Shown: positions 25,642 through 36,731, numbered from the stretch's first letter. The stretch is 63,885 nucleotides of DNA from Kitasatospora sp. SUK 42 (GCF_015776785.2 NZ_LFMD02000025.1:1-63885); one strand, 5' to 3'. A program made the numbers and translations. The notes: generated by a model not told the origin, from the letters alone.

Positions 25642-26244
25642 ATGCCCAAGCTGGTGGATCACGAGGAGCGGCGGGCCCACATCATCGACGCCCTGCTCCG
25701 CTCAGCGGCGAGCAGCGGCCTCCACTCCGTCACCATGCGCTCCGTGGCGGTCGAAGCGGACGTCTCGGTGCGCCTCGTCCAGTACTACTTCGACACCAAG
25801 GAGCAGCTGCTCCTCGCCGCCATGACCCGCCTGGCCACCCGCATGGGCGAACGGGTCCAACAGCGCGTCCGCACGACCGGCGCCGCCACCGACCCGCGCG
25901 GCATCATCGAGGCGGTCCTGCTCGAAGCCGTCCCCACCGACGAGGAGAGCCGGGCCTTCCACCTCATCTACACCGAGTACGCGGTCCTCTCCGTCACCGA
26001 CCCGGCACTCGGCGGCCGGCCCTTCCTCGCGGCCCCCGACGAGATGGAGGCCTTCCTGGCCGCCCACCTGACCGCCGCCCAGGAAGCCGGAACCGCCGAC
26101 CCCCACCTCGACCCCCGCCAGGAGGCCGTCCTCCTCCTCGCCGTCTCCGCCGGCCTCGGCCTGAGCGTCCTGCTCGACCAGCGCACGGCGGAGGACGCGA
26201 CCGCCGTCCTCCACTACCACCTCAGCCGCGTCTTCCCCGGCTAG
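25642..26244 (+). CDS. TetR-family regulator
   Basis: 200 residues. The N-terminal helix-turn-helix (about residues 10-55, VTMRSVAVEADVSVRLVQYY) is followed by an all-helical ligand domain of normal length. GGAAGG lies 10 bases before the ATG. It most likely represses the divergent hydrolase gene and itself through the 25603-25618 repeat. Confidence 0.95.
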   Translation: MPKLVDHEERRAHIIDALLRSAASSGLHSVTMRSVAVEADVSVRLVQYYFDTKEQLLLAAMTRLATRMGERVQQRVRTTGAATDPRGIIEAVLLEAVPTDEESRAFHLIYTEYAVLSVTDPALGGRPFLAAPDEMEAFLAAHLTAAQEAGTADPHLDPRQEAVLLLAVSAGLGLSVLLDQRTAEDATAVLHYHLSRVFPG

Positions 26245-26401
26245 GACGTTCCACCGCGATCACGATCGCGACGGGGCAGGACGGTGAAAGGGAGTACGAC
26301 CGACCCGTATCGTTGGGCCGGCGGGCCGGGGTGGCCGCGCGACGATGAGACGCGAAGGCCCGGGAGCCCGGGCCCCGTGCCGGAGGAGGGGAAGAGCTCT
26401 C

Positions 26402-27379
26402 ATGACCGATCCGATACGTGTCGGCCTGGTCGGGGTCGGCATCATCGCCGAGACCCACCTCGCCGTTCTGGCCGAACGGGACGACGTGGCGCTGGAGTTC
26501 ACGGTCGACTCACGGCCGGTCGGGCCGGTCGAGTTCCGGGGCACCACGCCGCCCCACCACGGCGGCCTCGCCCAGGCGCTCGACGCACACCAGCCGGACC
26601 TGCTGGTCCTCGCCACCCCGACGGAGACGCACGCCGAGCTGACGCGCCTGGCCCTCCTCCACTCCACGGCCAGAGTGCTCGTGGAGAAGCCCCTCGTCCA
26701 CGACCTCGCCTCCCTCGCGGGGCTGCGCGAACTGGACGGGAAGGCCGACGTCCAGGGCCGCGTGTTCACCGCCCACCACTTCGCCTTCTCCCCCGAGGTC
26801 GACTGGGCGGCGGATCTGCTCGCCGCGAACCCGGAGTGGGGGCCGGTCACGACCATCACCTCGGCCTTCTACGACCCGTACGTGCTTCGCCCGACGGAGG
26901 CCTTCGCCTCGTACGTCTCCAGCTGGACGGACTCCGGGGTGAACCAGCTCAGCATGCTCACCCGCTTCGTCGACCTCACCGGACTCACCTCCTCCCATCA
27001 GACGGACGGCGGCGCGAGCGCGTGGTGCACCGTGGAGTTCCGCTCCCGGGGCGAGGTGGGGACGGCCCGCCTGCGCAGCAGCTGGCTGACCGGCTCCAGC
27101 AGCAAGGAGAGCAGCCTGGTGTGCGGCCGCTCCGGCGTGGAGGTCTGGATCGACCACACCGCCATGACCGGATTCGCCGCCCGGGGCGGTGAGTTGCTGG
27201 CCGCCTTCGGCACCGACGGCCGCACCCCGCGCAAGGTCGCCCACTACCGTCCGCTCTACGCCAGCCTGCTCTCCGGCAGCCCCCATCCGGTCCTCGGCTT
27301 CGACACGGCGGCGACGATCACCGCGATCCACCGCGCGACGCCTGAGGAGTCGCCCGAGGAAACGCCCGAACAGCGGTAG
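26402..27379 (+). CDS. Gfo/Idh/MocA-family oxidoreductase
   Basis: 325 residues. The Rossmann fingerprint VGLVGVGIIAETH opens the protein, LVEKPL (about residue 99) is the family lysine-containing motif, and the C-terminal alpha/beta domain carries the substrate site. It is NAD(P)-dependent and probably acts on a sugar or inositol-type polyol. It is shorter than usual (about 325 versus 340-390). No sugar-metabolism neighbour indicates the substrate, and the gene appears monocistronic. Confidence 0.9.
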   Translation: MTDPIRVGLVGVGIIAETHLAVLAERDDVALEFTVDSRPVGPVEFRGTTPPHHGGLAQALDAHQPDLLVLATPTETHAELTRLALLHSTARVLVEKPLVHDLASLAGLRELDGKADVQGRVFTAHHFAFSPEVDWAADLLAANPEWGPVTTITSAFYDPYVLRPTEAFASYVSSWTDSGVNQLSMLTRFVDLTGLTSSHQTDGGASAWCTVEFRSRGEVGTARLRSSWLTGSSSKESSLVCGRSGVEVWIDHTAMTGFAARGGELLAAFGTDGRTPRKVAHYRPLYASLLSGSPHPVLGFDTAATITAIHRATPEESPEETPEQR

Positions 27380-27423
27380 GGCCCGCCGCGCGGAGCTGCG
27401 CGGCAGGCCCTGGAGGAGGCGGA

Positions 27424-29034
27424 CTACCGTCGACCGGCCGTGGCCCTGTCGCCCCGGGAGTCGTCGTTCTCGTCCTCGCCCTGGTCGTCGCCGTTCCAGC
27501 CGTCGCTGCGGTCGCGGTACAGGGTGAAGCGGTCGAACAGCACCGGCGTCGGGAAGGGGTTGGCGGCGGTGGCCTGCGTCGAGTGGTAGTAGCTGACGGT
27601 GATGGTGGTCCGGCCGCCCGGGACCAGCCCGGGGTCCACGTCGAAGACCGCGACGCCGTAGGGGAAGTTGGTGTCCGGGTCGGTGACGGCCGACCAGTGG
27701 GCCTTCTCCTTGGCGTCCGGGTCGGCCTTGAAGGTGAGGCGCTGGGTGCGGACGGTGGCCTCGCGGACACCGTCCCCGTCGGCGGGCAGGTAGACGTCGT
27801 CGTGCCCGGCGGTGCCGCCGCCGCCCAGGATCAGGTGGACGGTGCCCTGCGAGGTGTCGATCTGGCGCAGGTCGTCGTCGGCGACGGCGGGGGTGAGCAG
27901 CCCGCCAGGCTCGGTGCCGCGCACGGGGTGGGTGCGCTCGTAGTCGTGGTCGTGGCCGGCCAGCACGAGGTCGACGGAGTAGCGGTCGAGCAGCGGCAGC
28001 AGCTTCTCCCGGATGCCCATGTCGCCACCGTGGCTGGCGGCCGAGGAGGACATCGCGAACTGGTGCAGGTTGGCGACGATCCAGTCCACCTGGCGCCCGG
28101 CCCGGGCGCGCGACAGCACCCGCTCCAGCCAGCGGAGTTGGGCACCCTCGCTGTAGTCGCTGATGTAGATGGACTGGCCGGTGGCCGGGTCGAGGCTGGC
28201 GTCGTCCTCGACGGCGATCTCGTTGCCGTCCAGGCTGACGAAGAGGACGGAGCCGACCTGGAAGCTGTACCAGTTGCCGCAGTAGTCGCGGGTGCCGTTG
28301 TCGGGCAGTTCGAAGCGGGTCAGGTAGGAGGCGTACCCGAGGTCCCCGCCGCCGGCCTCGACCTCGTGGTTGCCGGGCGCGGGCATCCACGGGCGGTTGG
28401 CGGCCGACTTGCCCATGTTGTTCATGAACGCGTTCCAGGCCTGCGGCTGGAGCTGCGGGTTGTTGTTGGCGTACGCGAGGTCGCCGTTGAGCAGGTGGAA
28501 CAGCGGGGCGAACTGCTCGACCTGGCGGACGGCCGCCGCGCCGTGGATCGAGGACTTCTTGAACACGTTGTCGCCGGTGCCCAGGTCCCCGAAGCTGGTG
28601 AAGCGGAACGCGGCCCGGCCGCGCGCGGGCGCGGTGCGGAAGGTGCCGCGCACCGGGTCGGCGCCGTCGTGCAGCACCTCGTAGACGTACGTGGTGTCGG
28701 GCCGCAGGCCGTTCAGGCGGACGTGGTGGGTGAAGGTCTCGACCTTGTTGAGGCCGTCGACGTAGCTGCGGCTGTGCGCGTCCACGGTGCGGCCCGCGCC
28801 GCCCTTCGGGGTGCCGATCCGTACCCGGGGGCGCCGCACCGTGGCGGCGGTCGCCCAGGAGACGGTCATCTCGCGGGACGGCTCGTTGCCCCACTGGAGG
28901 TGGATCTGCTCAGCTCCGGGGGTGCCGGCCACGGCCGGCTGGGTCCACAGCAGGGTGGACGCGGGCAGCGCGGTGAGCGCGCCGACGGCCGTACCCGTCC
29001 GAAGGACCGTTCTGCGAGAAGGTTGTGCCACCAC
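27424..29034 (-). CDS. Secreted purple acid phosphatase-like metallophosphoesterase
   Basis: 536 residues from a GTG with AGGAGGCGGCA before it. A Tat signal (SRRTVLRTGTAVG) is followed by an N-terminal fibronectin-like domain (about 45-140) and a metallophosphoesterase domain with GDLGTGD, NGDLAYA, PGNHE and GHDHDYER, the metal ligands of the purple acid phosphatase family. It is exported folded with its metals and should release phosphate from extracellular esters. Its neighbours are unrelated. A 10-residue acidic tail (GDDQGEDEND) ends the protein. Confidence 0.93.
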   Translation of the reverse strand: MVAQPSRRTVLRTGTAVGALTALPASTLLWTQPAVAGTPGAEQIHLQWGNEPSREMTVSWATAATVRRPRVRIGTPKGGAGRTVDAHSRSYVDGLNKVETFTHHVRLNGLRPDTTYVYEVLHDGADPVRGTFRTAPARGRAAFRFTSFGDLGTGDNVFKKSSIHGAAAVRQVEQFAPLFHLLNGDLAYANNNPQLQPQAWNAFMNNMGKSAANRPWMPAPGNHEVEAGGGDLGYASYLTRFELPDNGTRDYCGNWYSFQVGSVLFVSLDGNEIAVEDDASLDPATGQSIYISDYSEGAQLRWLERVLSRARAGRQVDWIVANLHQFAMSSSAASHGGDMGIREKLLPLLDRYSVDLVLAGHDHDYERTHPVRGTEPGGLLTPAVADDDLRQIDTSQGTVHLILGGGGTAGHDDVYLPADGDGVREATVRTQRLTFKADPDAKEKAHWSAVTDPDTNFPYGVAVFDVDPGLVPGGRTTITVSYYHSTQATAANPFPTPVLFDRFTLYRDRSDGWNGDDQGEDENDDSRGDRATAGRR

Positions 29035-29193
29035 TGCCGCCTCCTGGGTTCCGAGAAACGCCCAGGAGGCTCCCAGTCGGACGGTACGTCCACACCACGC
29101 TCGAAGGTGTGGACGGCGAACGGCAGTTGAACGCTGGCCCACACCACTCGCCGGCCAGGGCGGCGGTGTGGACCGGCGTCAGGTCTCGGTGCG

Positions 29194-30492
29194 TCAGGTC
29201 CCGGCGCGTCCGACGCGCAGTGCGTCCGGCGCTTGGTGCACGGACTTCTCCTTGACCAGTCGCGCCGCGAACAGCCCGGAGGCCGCGGTGAGCACCGCCG
29301 CGGCGACGATGGTCGCGTTCAGCCCGAGCGCGTCCGCGAGCACCCCGGCGACGAGCGCACCCGCCGCGTAGCCGATGTCGCGCCAGAACCGGTAGGTGCC
29401 GAGGGCGTTGGCCCGCGAGTTCGGGTGGGCGTGGTCGGAGACGGAGGCGATCAGCGCCGGGTAGACCATCGCGGTGCCGAACCCGAGCAGCACCGCCGAG
29501 ACGATCCCGGCGAGCAGCGGCCGGTCGAGCAGCACCAGGGCGAGCCCGAGGCCGACGGCCTGGACCAGCATGCCGGTGACGATCAGCGGCTTGCGCCCCA
29601 GCCTGTCGGCCAGGTGCCCGGTGGGGATCTGCCCGAAGCCCCACAGCAGCGGGTAGAGACCCTTGATCAGGCCGATCGCCGCGAGCCCGAGCCCGTGGTC
29701 GGTGAACAGCAGCGGGAAGACGCCCCAGGTGAGGCCGTCGTTGAGGTTGTTGACCAGCCCGGCCTGGCTGGCGCCGCGCATCGAGCGGTTCCGCCAGGAG
29801 GTGTCGGCGAAGGTCCGCCACAGGCCCGGGCGCTCCTGCGGGACGTCGTCGGCCGGCTCGGGGTGCTGGGCGAGCTCCAGGGCGACGTGCGCCGCGGTGT
29901 CGCGGACGACCAGGGAGAGCGCGAGGCCGGCGACGACGAAGACGACGCCGATCAGCTCGGGGGTCGGGCGCAGCCCGTACGCGGTGGCGAGGTAGCCGGT
30001 GACCAGCGCGGTCGCGCCGAGCGAGGCGTACCCGGCGGCCTCGTTGAGGCCGGTGGCGAGCCCGCGCCGGGCCGGGCCGACCAGGTCGATCTTCATGTTG
30101 ACGGTCATCGACCAGGTGAGGCCCTGGTTGATGCCGAGCAGCACGTTGGCGGCCACGATCCAGCCCCAGGCGGGCGCCCAGGCCAGCACGAAGGGGACGG
30201 GGATGCCGATCAGCCAGCCCGCGATGAGCAGCTGCTTGCGGCGGAAGCGGGCGGTCAGCGCGCCGGCGGCCAGGTTGGTCAGGGCCTTGGTGACGCCGAA
30301 GGCGATGATGAAGGAGAAGACGGCGAGGTCGCTGGTCAGGTGGAAGACCTCGGAGCCGATGAGCGGCACGGTGGTGCGCTCCAGCCCGACCAGGCCGCCG
30401 ACGGTGGCGGTGACCACGACCAGCAGGGTGAACTGCGGCAGGTTCTCCCGCAGACCGAGCCGCGGTATCAGGCGTTCGTCGGCGACGTTCAC
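29194..30492 (-). CDS. MFS transporter divergent from ArsR-rhodanese
   Basis: 432 residues with 12 predicted membrane segments and the MFS loop motif (GHLADRLGRKPLI, between helices 8 and 9 as a second-half signature). The GTG at 30492 follows GGAGGGTCGGGAT. It shares a divergent promoter region with the ArsR-rhodanese gene, and each side has a copy of one operator. The link with a rhodanese and a cysteine desulfurase suggests export of a sulfur, selenium or metalloid compound (inference). Confidence 0.92.
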   Translation of the reverse strand: MNVADERLIPRLGLRENLPQFTLLVVVTATVGGLVGLERTTVPLIGSEVFHLTSDLAVFSFIIAFGVTKALTNLAAGALTARFRRKQLLIAGWLIGIPVPFVLAWAPAWGWIVAANVLLGINQGLTWSMTVNMKIDLVGPARRGLATGLNEAAGYASLGATALVTGYLATAYGLRPTPELIGVVFVVAGLALSLVVRDTAAHVALELAQHPEPADDVPQERPGLWRTFADTSWRNRSMRGASQAGLVNNLNDGLTWGVFPLLFTDHGLGLAAIGLIKGLYPLLWGFGQIPTGHLADRLGRKPLIVTGMLVQAVGLGLALVLLDRPLLAGIVSAVLLGFGTAMVYPALIASVSDHAHPNSRANALGTYRFWRDIGYAAGALVAGVLADALGLNATIVAAAVLTAASGLFAARLVKEKSVHQAPDALRVGRAGT

Positions 30493-30513
30493 ATCCCGAC
30501 CCTCCTTCAGCAA

Positions 30514-30537
30514 TATTCCATGGATTTTTGGATAATA
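30514..30537. promoter_or_regulatory. ArsR-type operator 1 (MFS side)
   Basis: TATTCCATGG at 30514 followed by TTGGATAATA to 30537; about 22 bp upstream of the MFS start. Same consensus and orientation as operator 2. Confidence 0.75.
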
Positions 30538-30581
30538 CCTCCCGAGCGGCCCGAACACCGACCGGCCGAAGCCGGGTACCC

Positions 30582-30605
30582 TATTCCATGGAACCTTGGA
30601 TAAAG
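30582..30605. promoter_or_regulatory. ArsR-type operator 2 (ArsR side)
   Basis: TATTCCATGG at 30582 followed by CTTGGATAAAG to 30605, 43 bp before the ArsR-rhodanese start. The shared consensus is TATTCCATGGA-N3-TTGGATAA. The AT-rich blocks stand out against the surrounding GC-rich DNA. Confidence 0.78.
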
Positions 30606-30648
30606 GTTCCCGATCCACCGCGCGGCGACGAGGCGAAGCGAGGAAGCG

Positions 30649-31317
30649 ATGGGCAAGAACGGAGCGAAGGCGCGGCTGTACGACGCGTTCGCGGCCAGCG
30701 GGAAGGCCCTGGCCAGCGGGAAGCGCCTGGAGCTGCTCGACCTGCTCGCCCAGGGCGAGCGCACCGTGGACGCGCTCGCCAAGGCCGCCGGCCTCAACCT
30801 GACCACCGCCTCCGCCCACCTCCAGGCGCTCAAGCAGGCCGGCTTCGTCACCACCCGCCGCGAGGGCGTCCGCATCCACTACCGGCTCTCCGGCGAGGAC
30901 GTCGGCGAGCTGCTCGTCCTGCTCCGCAAGGTCGCCGAGCGCCACCAGGCCGCCGTGCCGCCCGCCCTGGACGCCTACCTCGGCCGCGACGGCGCCCGCG
31001 AGGTCGGCAACGACGAGCTACGCGCCCTCGCCGAGGCCGGGGAGGTGGTGGTGCTGGACGTCCGCCCGGCGGAGGAGTACCTGGCCGGACACATCCCCGG
31101 CGCACTCTCCATCCCGGTGGGCGAACTCGCCGACCGCCTGGACGAGTTGCCCTCGGACACCGAGGTGGTCGTCTACTGCCGCGGAGAGTACTGCGTGCTC
31201 GCGTACGACGCCGTCCGACTGCTGTCCGCGCGCGGGCGGCAGGCCGTCCGGCTCAACGACGGGATGCTGGAGTGGCGCCTGGCCGAGCTGCCGGTCACCA
31301 GGGGGGCGGCGGCGTGA
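30649..31317 (+). CDS. ArsR-family regulator fused to rhodanese domain
   Basis: 222 residues. The N-terminal ArsR winged helix (about 12-100, LNLTTASAHLQALKQAGFV) is followed by a rhodanese domain with VLDVRPAEEYLAGHIPGA and the active-site loop YCRGEYC (catalytic Cys177). Fusion puts a persulfide-forming cysteine on the DNA-binding protein, so the regulator may sense sulfane sulfur or a related thiophile directly. Its stop overlaps the start of the cysteine desulfurase (GTGA), so the two are translationally coupled. Confidence 0.93.
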   Translation: MGKNGAKARLYDAFAASGKALASGKRLELLDLLAQGERTVDALAKAAGLNLTTASAHLQALKQAGFVTTRREGVRIHYRLSGEDVGELLVLLRKVAERHQAAVPPALDAYLGRDGAREVGNDELRALAEAGEVVVLDVRPAEEYLAGHIPGALSIPVGELADRLDELPSDTEVVVYCRGEYCVLAYDAVRLLSARGRQAVRLNDGMLEWRLAELPVTRGAAA

Positions 31318-32474
31318 GCCTCCATCCGGGACTGGCCGACGGACCGGTCTACCTCGACTACAACGCCACCACCCCGGCCGACCCCCGGGTCGTCGAGGCG
31401 ATGCTGCCGCACCTCACCCACTACTTCGGCAACCCGTCCAGCGGCCACTCCTACGCCGGCGAGCCGCACGCCGCCCTGGCCTGGGCCCGCAGTCAGGTGG
31501 CCGGGTTCGTCGGGGCCGCCTCCAGCGAGATCGTCTTCACCGCCTCCGGCTCCGAGGCCGACCTGCTCGCCCTGCGGGGCGCCGTGCTCGGCTCCGGCCG
31601 CCCGCACCCGCACGTGATCACCCAGGCCACCGAACACCCGGCGATCCTCGCCACCTGCCGGTCCCTGGAGCGGCTGCACGGCACCCGGGTCACCGTGCTG
31701 CCGGTCGACGGGGAGGGCCTCGTCAGCCCGGCCGACCTCGCCGCCGCGCTGGACCGGGACACCGTGCTGGTCTCCGTGATGGCCGCCAACAACGAGACCG
31801 GCGCGCTCCAGCCGATCCCCGAGCTGGCCGCCCTCACCCGGGCACACGGCGCGCTGTTCCACTGCGACGCCGCCCAGGCCGCCGGGAAGGTCCCGCTCGA
31901 CGTGAACGCCCTCGGGGTGGACCTGCTCACCCTGGTCGGGCACAAGATGTACGCGCCCAAGGGCGCCGCCGCGCTGTACGTGCGCCAGGGCGTCCGGCTG
32001 GAGCCGGTCGTCTACGGCGGCGGCCAGGAGCGCGGGCTGCGGGCCGGCACCGAGAACGTCGCCCTCGCGGTGGCGCTCGGCGCGGCCGCCCAGCTGGCCG
32101 CCGGGGACCTCACCGACGGCGCCCCCGGCCGCCTCCGGGTGCTGCGCGACGAGCTGCACGGCCGGCTCGCCGCCGCCCTGCCCGGCCGGGTGTACCTGAA
32201 CGGCCCCGCCGTCCGCCGGCTGCCGAACACCCTCAACCTGCGCGTCGACGGCGTGGACGGGAACCAACTCCTGGACGCGGCCCCACAGTTGGCCGCCTCC
32301 ACCGGCTCCGCCTGCCACAGCGGCACCCCCACGCCCTCACCGGTGCTGACCGCGATGGGGCTGGACGCCGGGCGGGCACTCGGCGCCGTCCGGCTGTCGC
32401 TGGGCCGTTGGACCACTCCGGAGGACATCACAACGGCCGCCGGGGCCCTGATCGCGGCGGCTTCGGCGAGCTGA
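31314..32474 (+). CDS. Cysteine desulfurase (NifS/IscS-like)
   Basis: 386 residues with a GTG start inside the regulator stop codon. Motifs are those of class-V PLP enzymes: ATEHPAI, HCDAAQA, GHKMYAPKG with the PLP lysine K201, and GSACHSG with the catalytic cysteine C324. It mobilises sulfur (or selenium) from cysteine and leaves it as a persulfide. There is no iscU, suf or tRNA-thiolation gene nearby, so it probably serves the adjacent ArsR-rhodanese rather than general Fe-S assembly. Confidence 0.93.
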   Translation: MSLHPGLADGPVYLDYNATTPADPRVVEAMLPHLTHYFGNPSSGHSYAGEPHAALAWARSQVAGFVGAASSEIVFTASGSEADLLALRGAVLGSGRPHPHVITQATEHPAILATCRSLERLHGTRVTVLPVDGEGLVSPADLAAALDRDTVLVSVMAANNETGALQPIPELAALTRAHGALFHCDAAQAAGKVPLDVNALGVDLLTLVGHKMYAPKGAAALYVRQGVRLEPVVYGGGQERGLRAGTENVALAVALGAAAQLAAGDLTDGAPGRLRVLRDELHGRLAAALPGRVYLNGPAVRRLPNTLNLRVDGVDGNQLLDAAPQLAASTGSACHSGTPTPSPVLTAMGLDAGRALGAVRLSLGRWTTPEDITTAAGALIAAASAS

Positions 32475-32482
32475 ACCGCCCT

Positions 32483-32512
32483 GCCCGGCCGACCAGTTGA
32501 GGTCGGCCGGGC
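32483..32512 (+). terminator. Terminator after the desulfurase gene
   Basis: Perfect 12-bp stem (32483-32494 with 32501-32512) and AGTTGA loop, directly after the stop at 32474. Confidence 0.8.
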
Positions 32513-32838
32513 TCCAGCGGCTCGGAGGGGCTCACATGCCCGGCCGCCGCGCACGGCGGCCCGCCCGGCTCGGTCCACTCGGCGCGGCCCGCGCGGCGCC
32601 CTGATCGCTCGTCACCGTCGCTCCGTGCCCTTCCTCAGGAGACGCACCGGCCGCTCCAGGAGTCGGCCGCCGCCGGGGGTGACGGCCGAATGGCCGCGGG
32701 CCGCCGGGGTGGTACCGGGCCGCCGGGCGGGTGACCTCCCGGACGTGTCGGCGGCCGCACGCCCCTCCCGACGTGCATGGGTGGGAGTGCGCCGCCCGCG
32801 GGCGGCGCATGCCTTGTTCCCGAACCTGAGAGCCGCCC
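32513..32838. other. 326-bp leader region of the Rpf gene
   Basis: No credible gene. It contains several GC-rich inverted repeats and ends in a 22-bp palindrome 29 bp before the Rpf start. Actinobacterial rpf genes are often preceded by a c-di-AMP riboswitch. I could not find its conserved blocks here. Confidence 0.6.
32788..32809. promoter_or_regulatory. 22-bp perfect palindrome in the Rpf leader
   Basis: TGCGCCGCCCG/CGGGCGGCGCA, 29 bp upstream of the ATG at 32839 and followed by TGCCTTGTTCC. As RNA it forms a very stable hairpin that could act as an attenuator or protect the start region. Confidence 0.5.
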
Positions 32839-33507
32839 ATGCCTCCCACCGATCGTCTGCGCCGCATCGTCCCCACCGCGCTCTGCGCCTTCGCCGTCGC
32901 CTTCACCGCCCCCGCGGCCCAGGCCGCGCCGCCGGGCCGCGACGAGGGGACCGACCCAGGGGGCCGATCGGACGGCGGGAGGTACGACTGGGACCGCGTG
33001 GCCGCCTGTGAGAGCGGCGGCGACTGGCACATCAACAACGGCAACGGCTACTTCGGCGGCCTCCAGTTCGACCAGTCCACCTGGCGCGGGAACGGCGGCC
33101 TCGAATACGCCTCGCGCGCCGACCTCGCCAGCCGCGAGGAACAGATCGCGGTGGCCCAGCACCTGGCCGACCGCCGCGGTCTCTCCCCCTGGCCGGTCTG
33201 CGGCGCCCGCGCCGCCCGCCCCCAGGAACACGCCCGCGACCACGGCTCCGTGCCGCCGCCCCCGGCCGCCCACAGCCACTCCCACACCCCCGTCTCCCAC
33301 GCCCCCGCCCCCCACGCCCCCGTGGCGGACGACACCGAGGGCGAGGGCCGCACCTGGACGGTCCGGGAGAACGACACCCTCGGCGACCTCGCCCTCGACC
33401 TCGACGTCCCGGGCGGCTGGCCCGCCCTCTACGAGCTCAACCGCGAGGCCATCGGCGACGATCCGGACCTCATCCAGCCAGGGCTGGTGCTCCGCCTGCC
33501 CTCCTGA
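32839..33507 (+). CDS. Resuscitation-promoting factor-like secreted protein with LysM
   Basis: 222 residues. A signal peptide (about 1-29) precedes an Rpf/transglycosylase-like domain (WDRVAACESGGDWHINN…GGLQFDQSTW, with the catalytic Glu in CESGG), then a Pro/His-rich linker (SHSHTPVSHAPAPHAP) and a C-terminal LysM (about 171-222). It should cleave peptidoglycan outside the cell and promote spore germination. The histidine-rich linker is unusual and might bind metal (inference). Confidence 0.93.
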   Translation: MPPTDRLRRIVPTALCAFAVAFTAPAAQAAPPGRDEGTDPGGRSDGGRYDWDRVAACESGGDWHINNGNGYFGGLQFDQSTWRGNGGLEYASRADLASREEQIAVAQHLADRRGLSPWPVCGARAARPQEHARDHGSVPPPPAAHSHSHTPVSHAPAPHAPVADDTEGEGRTWTVRENDTLGDLALDLDVPGGWPALYELNREAIGDDPDLIQPGLVLRLPS

Positions 33508-33537
33508 CACCCCCGTCCCGCTCAACCCCACCGACCC

Positions 33538-33573
33538 GCCGCCCACGCCCTCCCCCATCCGGGCGTGGGCGGC
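33538..33573. terminator. Bidirectional terminator hairpin
   Basis: Perfect 13-bp stem (33538-33550 with 33561-33573) around a 10-nt loop, between the Rpf stop at 33507 and the methyltransferase stop at 33660. Confidence 0.8.
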
Positions 33574-33659
33574 GCCGTGCGGCAGGCCGGGCGCCGGCCC
33601 CCGCCGGGGCGGCGCTCCGCCGGGGACGTACCGGCGGGCCCCTCCAGCGGCTTCGAGGC

Positions 33660-34421
33660 CTACGGCCGCACGGCCGCCAGCACGTGCAGCCCGCGTGCGT
33701 TGGTCTCGCTGTGGCCGACCGTCAGACCTTCCGCCCGGACCTGCTGCTCGACCCAGCCGGCGGACAGCCGCAGCTTCGGGTAGCTGCTGACCCGCTGCAC
33801 CCAGCCGCCGCCGTCCCGGATGTGGATCAGGTCGTGGACGAGCGCGGTGTCCTCGTCCGGGTACTCCAGGAAGCAGGTCATGATCCGGTCCTCGGTGGAG
33901 CGCACCGGCAGGAAGCGGTCCGTCCCCGTGAGCGGGCGGGTGAGGTCCCGGAAGGACAGCACCAGCCGCCCGCCCGGGGCGAGCGCGGTGGCCGCGTCGC
34001 GCAGCAGCGCCGCGACGTCCTCCCGGTGCGGGAGGTGGGTGAGGGTGTCTCCCATGCAGAGGACCGCCGCCACCGAGCCGGCCGCGGAGTGCCGCGGCAG
34101 CGCGCCCCGCAGGTCGGCCACCACGGTGCGGACGGCGTCGCCGTGTCCGGCCTTCGCCGCCGACTCGGCCAGCTCCGCCAGCAGCGGCGCGCTGGTGTCC
34201 ACGGCGAGGACCTGGTCGAAGCCGAGTGCGGCGAGCGCCAGGCTCTGGGTGCCCGGCCCGGCGCCGAGGTCCACGGCGGTGCGGCCCGGCCCCTCGGGCA
34301 CGACGCCGAGGCCGGCCAGCAGTTCGGCCTGCGCCTGCGCGAGGGCGGGGACGTCGCCGCCGAGCATCCAGGTGTAGTGGGCGGCGAGGAGACGGTCGTA
34401 GTGCTCGGGTGCGGTACTCAT
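33660..34421 (-). CDS. Class I SAM-dependent methyltransferase
   Basis: 253 residues. AVDLGAGPGTQSLAL (about residues 49-63) is the SAM-binding loop, LAVDTS its acidic strand-2 end and ALAPGGRLVLSF the strand-5 region. It is a small-molecule methyltransferase of unknown substrate and appears monocistronic. A 30-bp direct repeat (34462-34521) lies 41 bp upstream of its ATG, which follows a GAAAGGG site. Confidence 0.9.
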   Translation of the reverse strand: MSTAPEHYDRLLAAHYTWMLGGDVPALAQAQAELLAGLGVVPEGPGRTAVDLGAGPGTQSLALAALGFDQVLAVDTSAPLLAELAESAAKAGHGDAVRTVVADLRGALPRHSAAGSVAAVLCMGDTLTHLPHREDVAALLRDAATALAPGGRLVLSFRDLTRPLTGTDRFLPVRSTEDRIMTCFLEYPDEDTALVHDLIHIRDGGGWVQRVSSYPKLRLSAGWVEQQVRAEGLTVGHSETNARGLHVLAAVRP

Positions 34422-34461
34422 GCGGGCCTGGCCCTTTCTCGCGGCGTCCGGCGGTTCCGGA

Positions 34462-34521
34462 TCCCCACCGCACTCTAGGAGTTCGCCCGGGTCCCCACCG
34501 CACTCCAGAAGTTCACCCGGA
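34462..34521. repeat. 30-bp tandem direct repeat upstream of methyltransferase
   Basis: Two 30-bp copies starting TCCCCACCGCACTC and ending GTTCGCCCGGG (first) or GTTCACCCGGA (second), with a few differences. They lie just upstream of the methyltransferase gene (minus strand). Confidence 0.8.
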
Positions 34522-34602
34522 GACGCCGACGGCCCGCCCGGTCCTGGGAGACCGGGCGGGCCGAGGCGCAGGGTGCAGGGGCGCAGGGTGCGGGGTGCGG
34601 GG

Positions 34603-36660
<2,058 letters not shown>

Positions 36661-36731
36661 CTTGCACCTCTTGTTTAAAGACCCCGTAAAAGCGCCGTCG
36701 GGCGACGGCAGTGCGACAGGCTATGCGACGG

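Noticed and set aside
29194..30603. Plus-strand frame through the MFS gene
   Set aside because: Gly/Arg/Gln-rich shadow opposite 12 predicted membrane helices of the MFS protein.
32513..32838. c-di-AMP (ydaO-type) riboswitch before the Rpf-like gene
   Set aside because: Expected from rpf gene context, but the conserved blocks of the aptamer were not found by eye.
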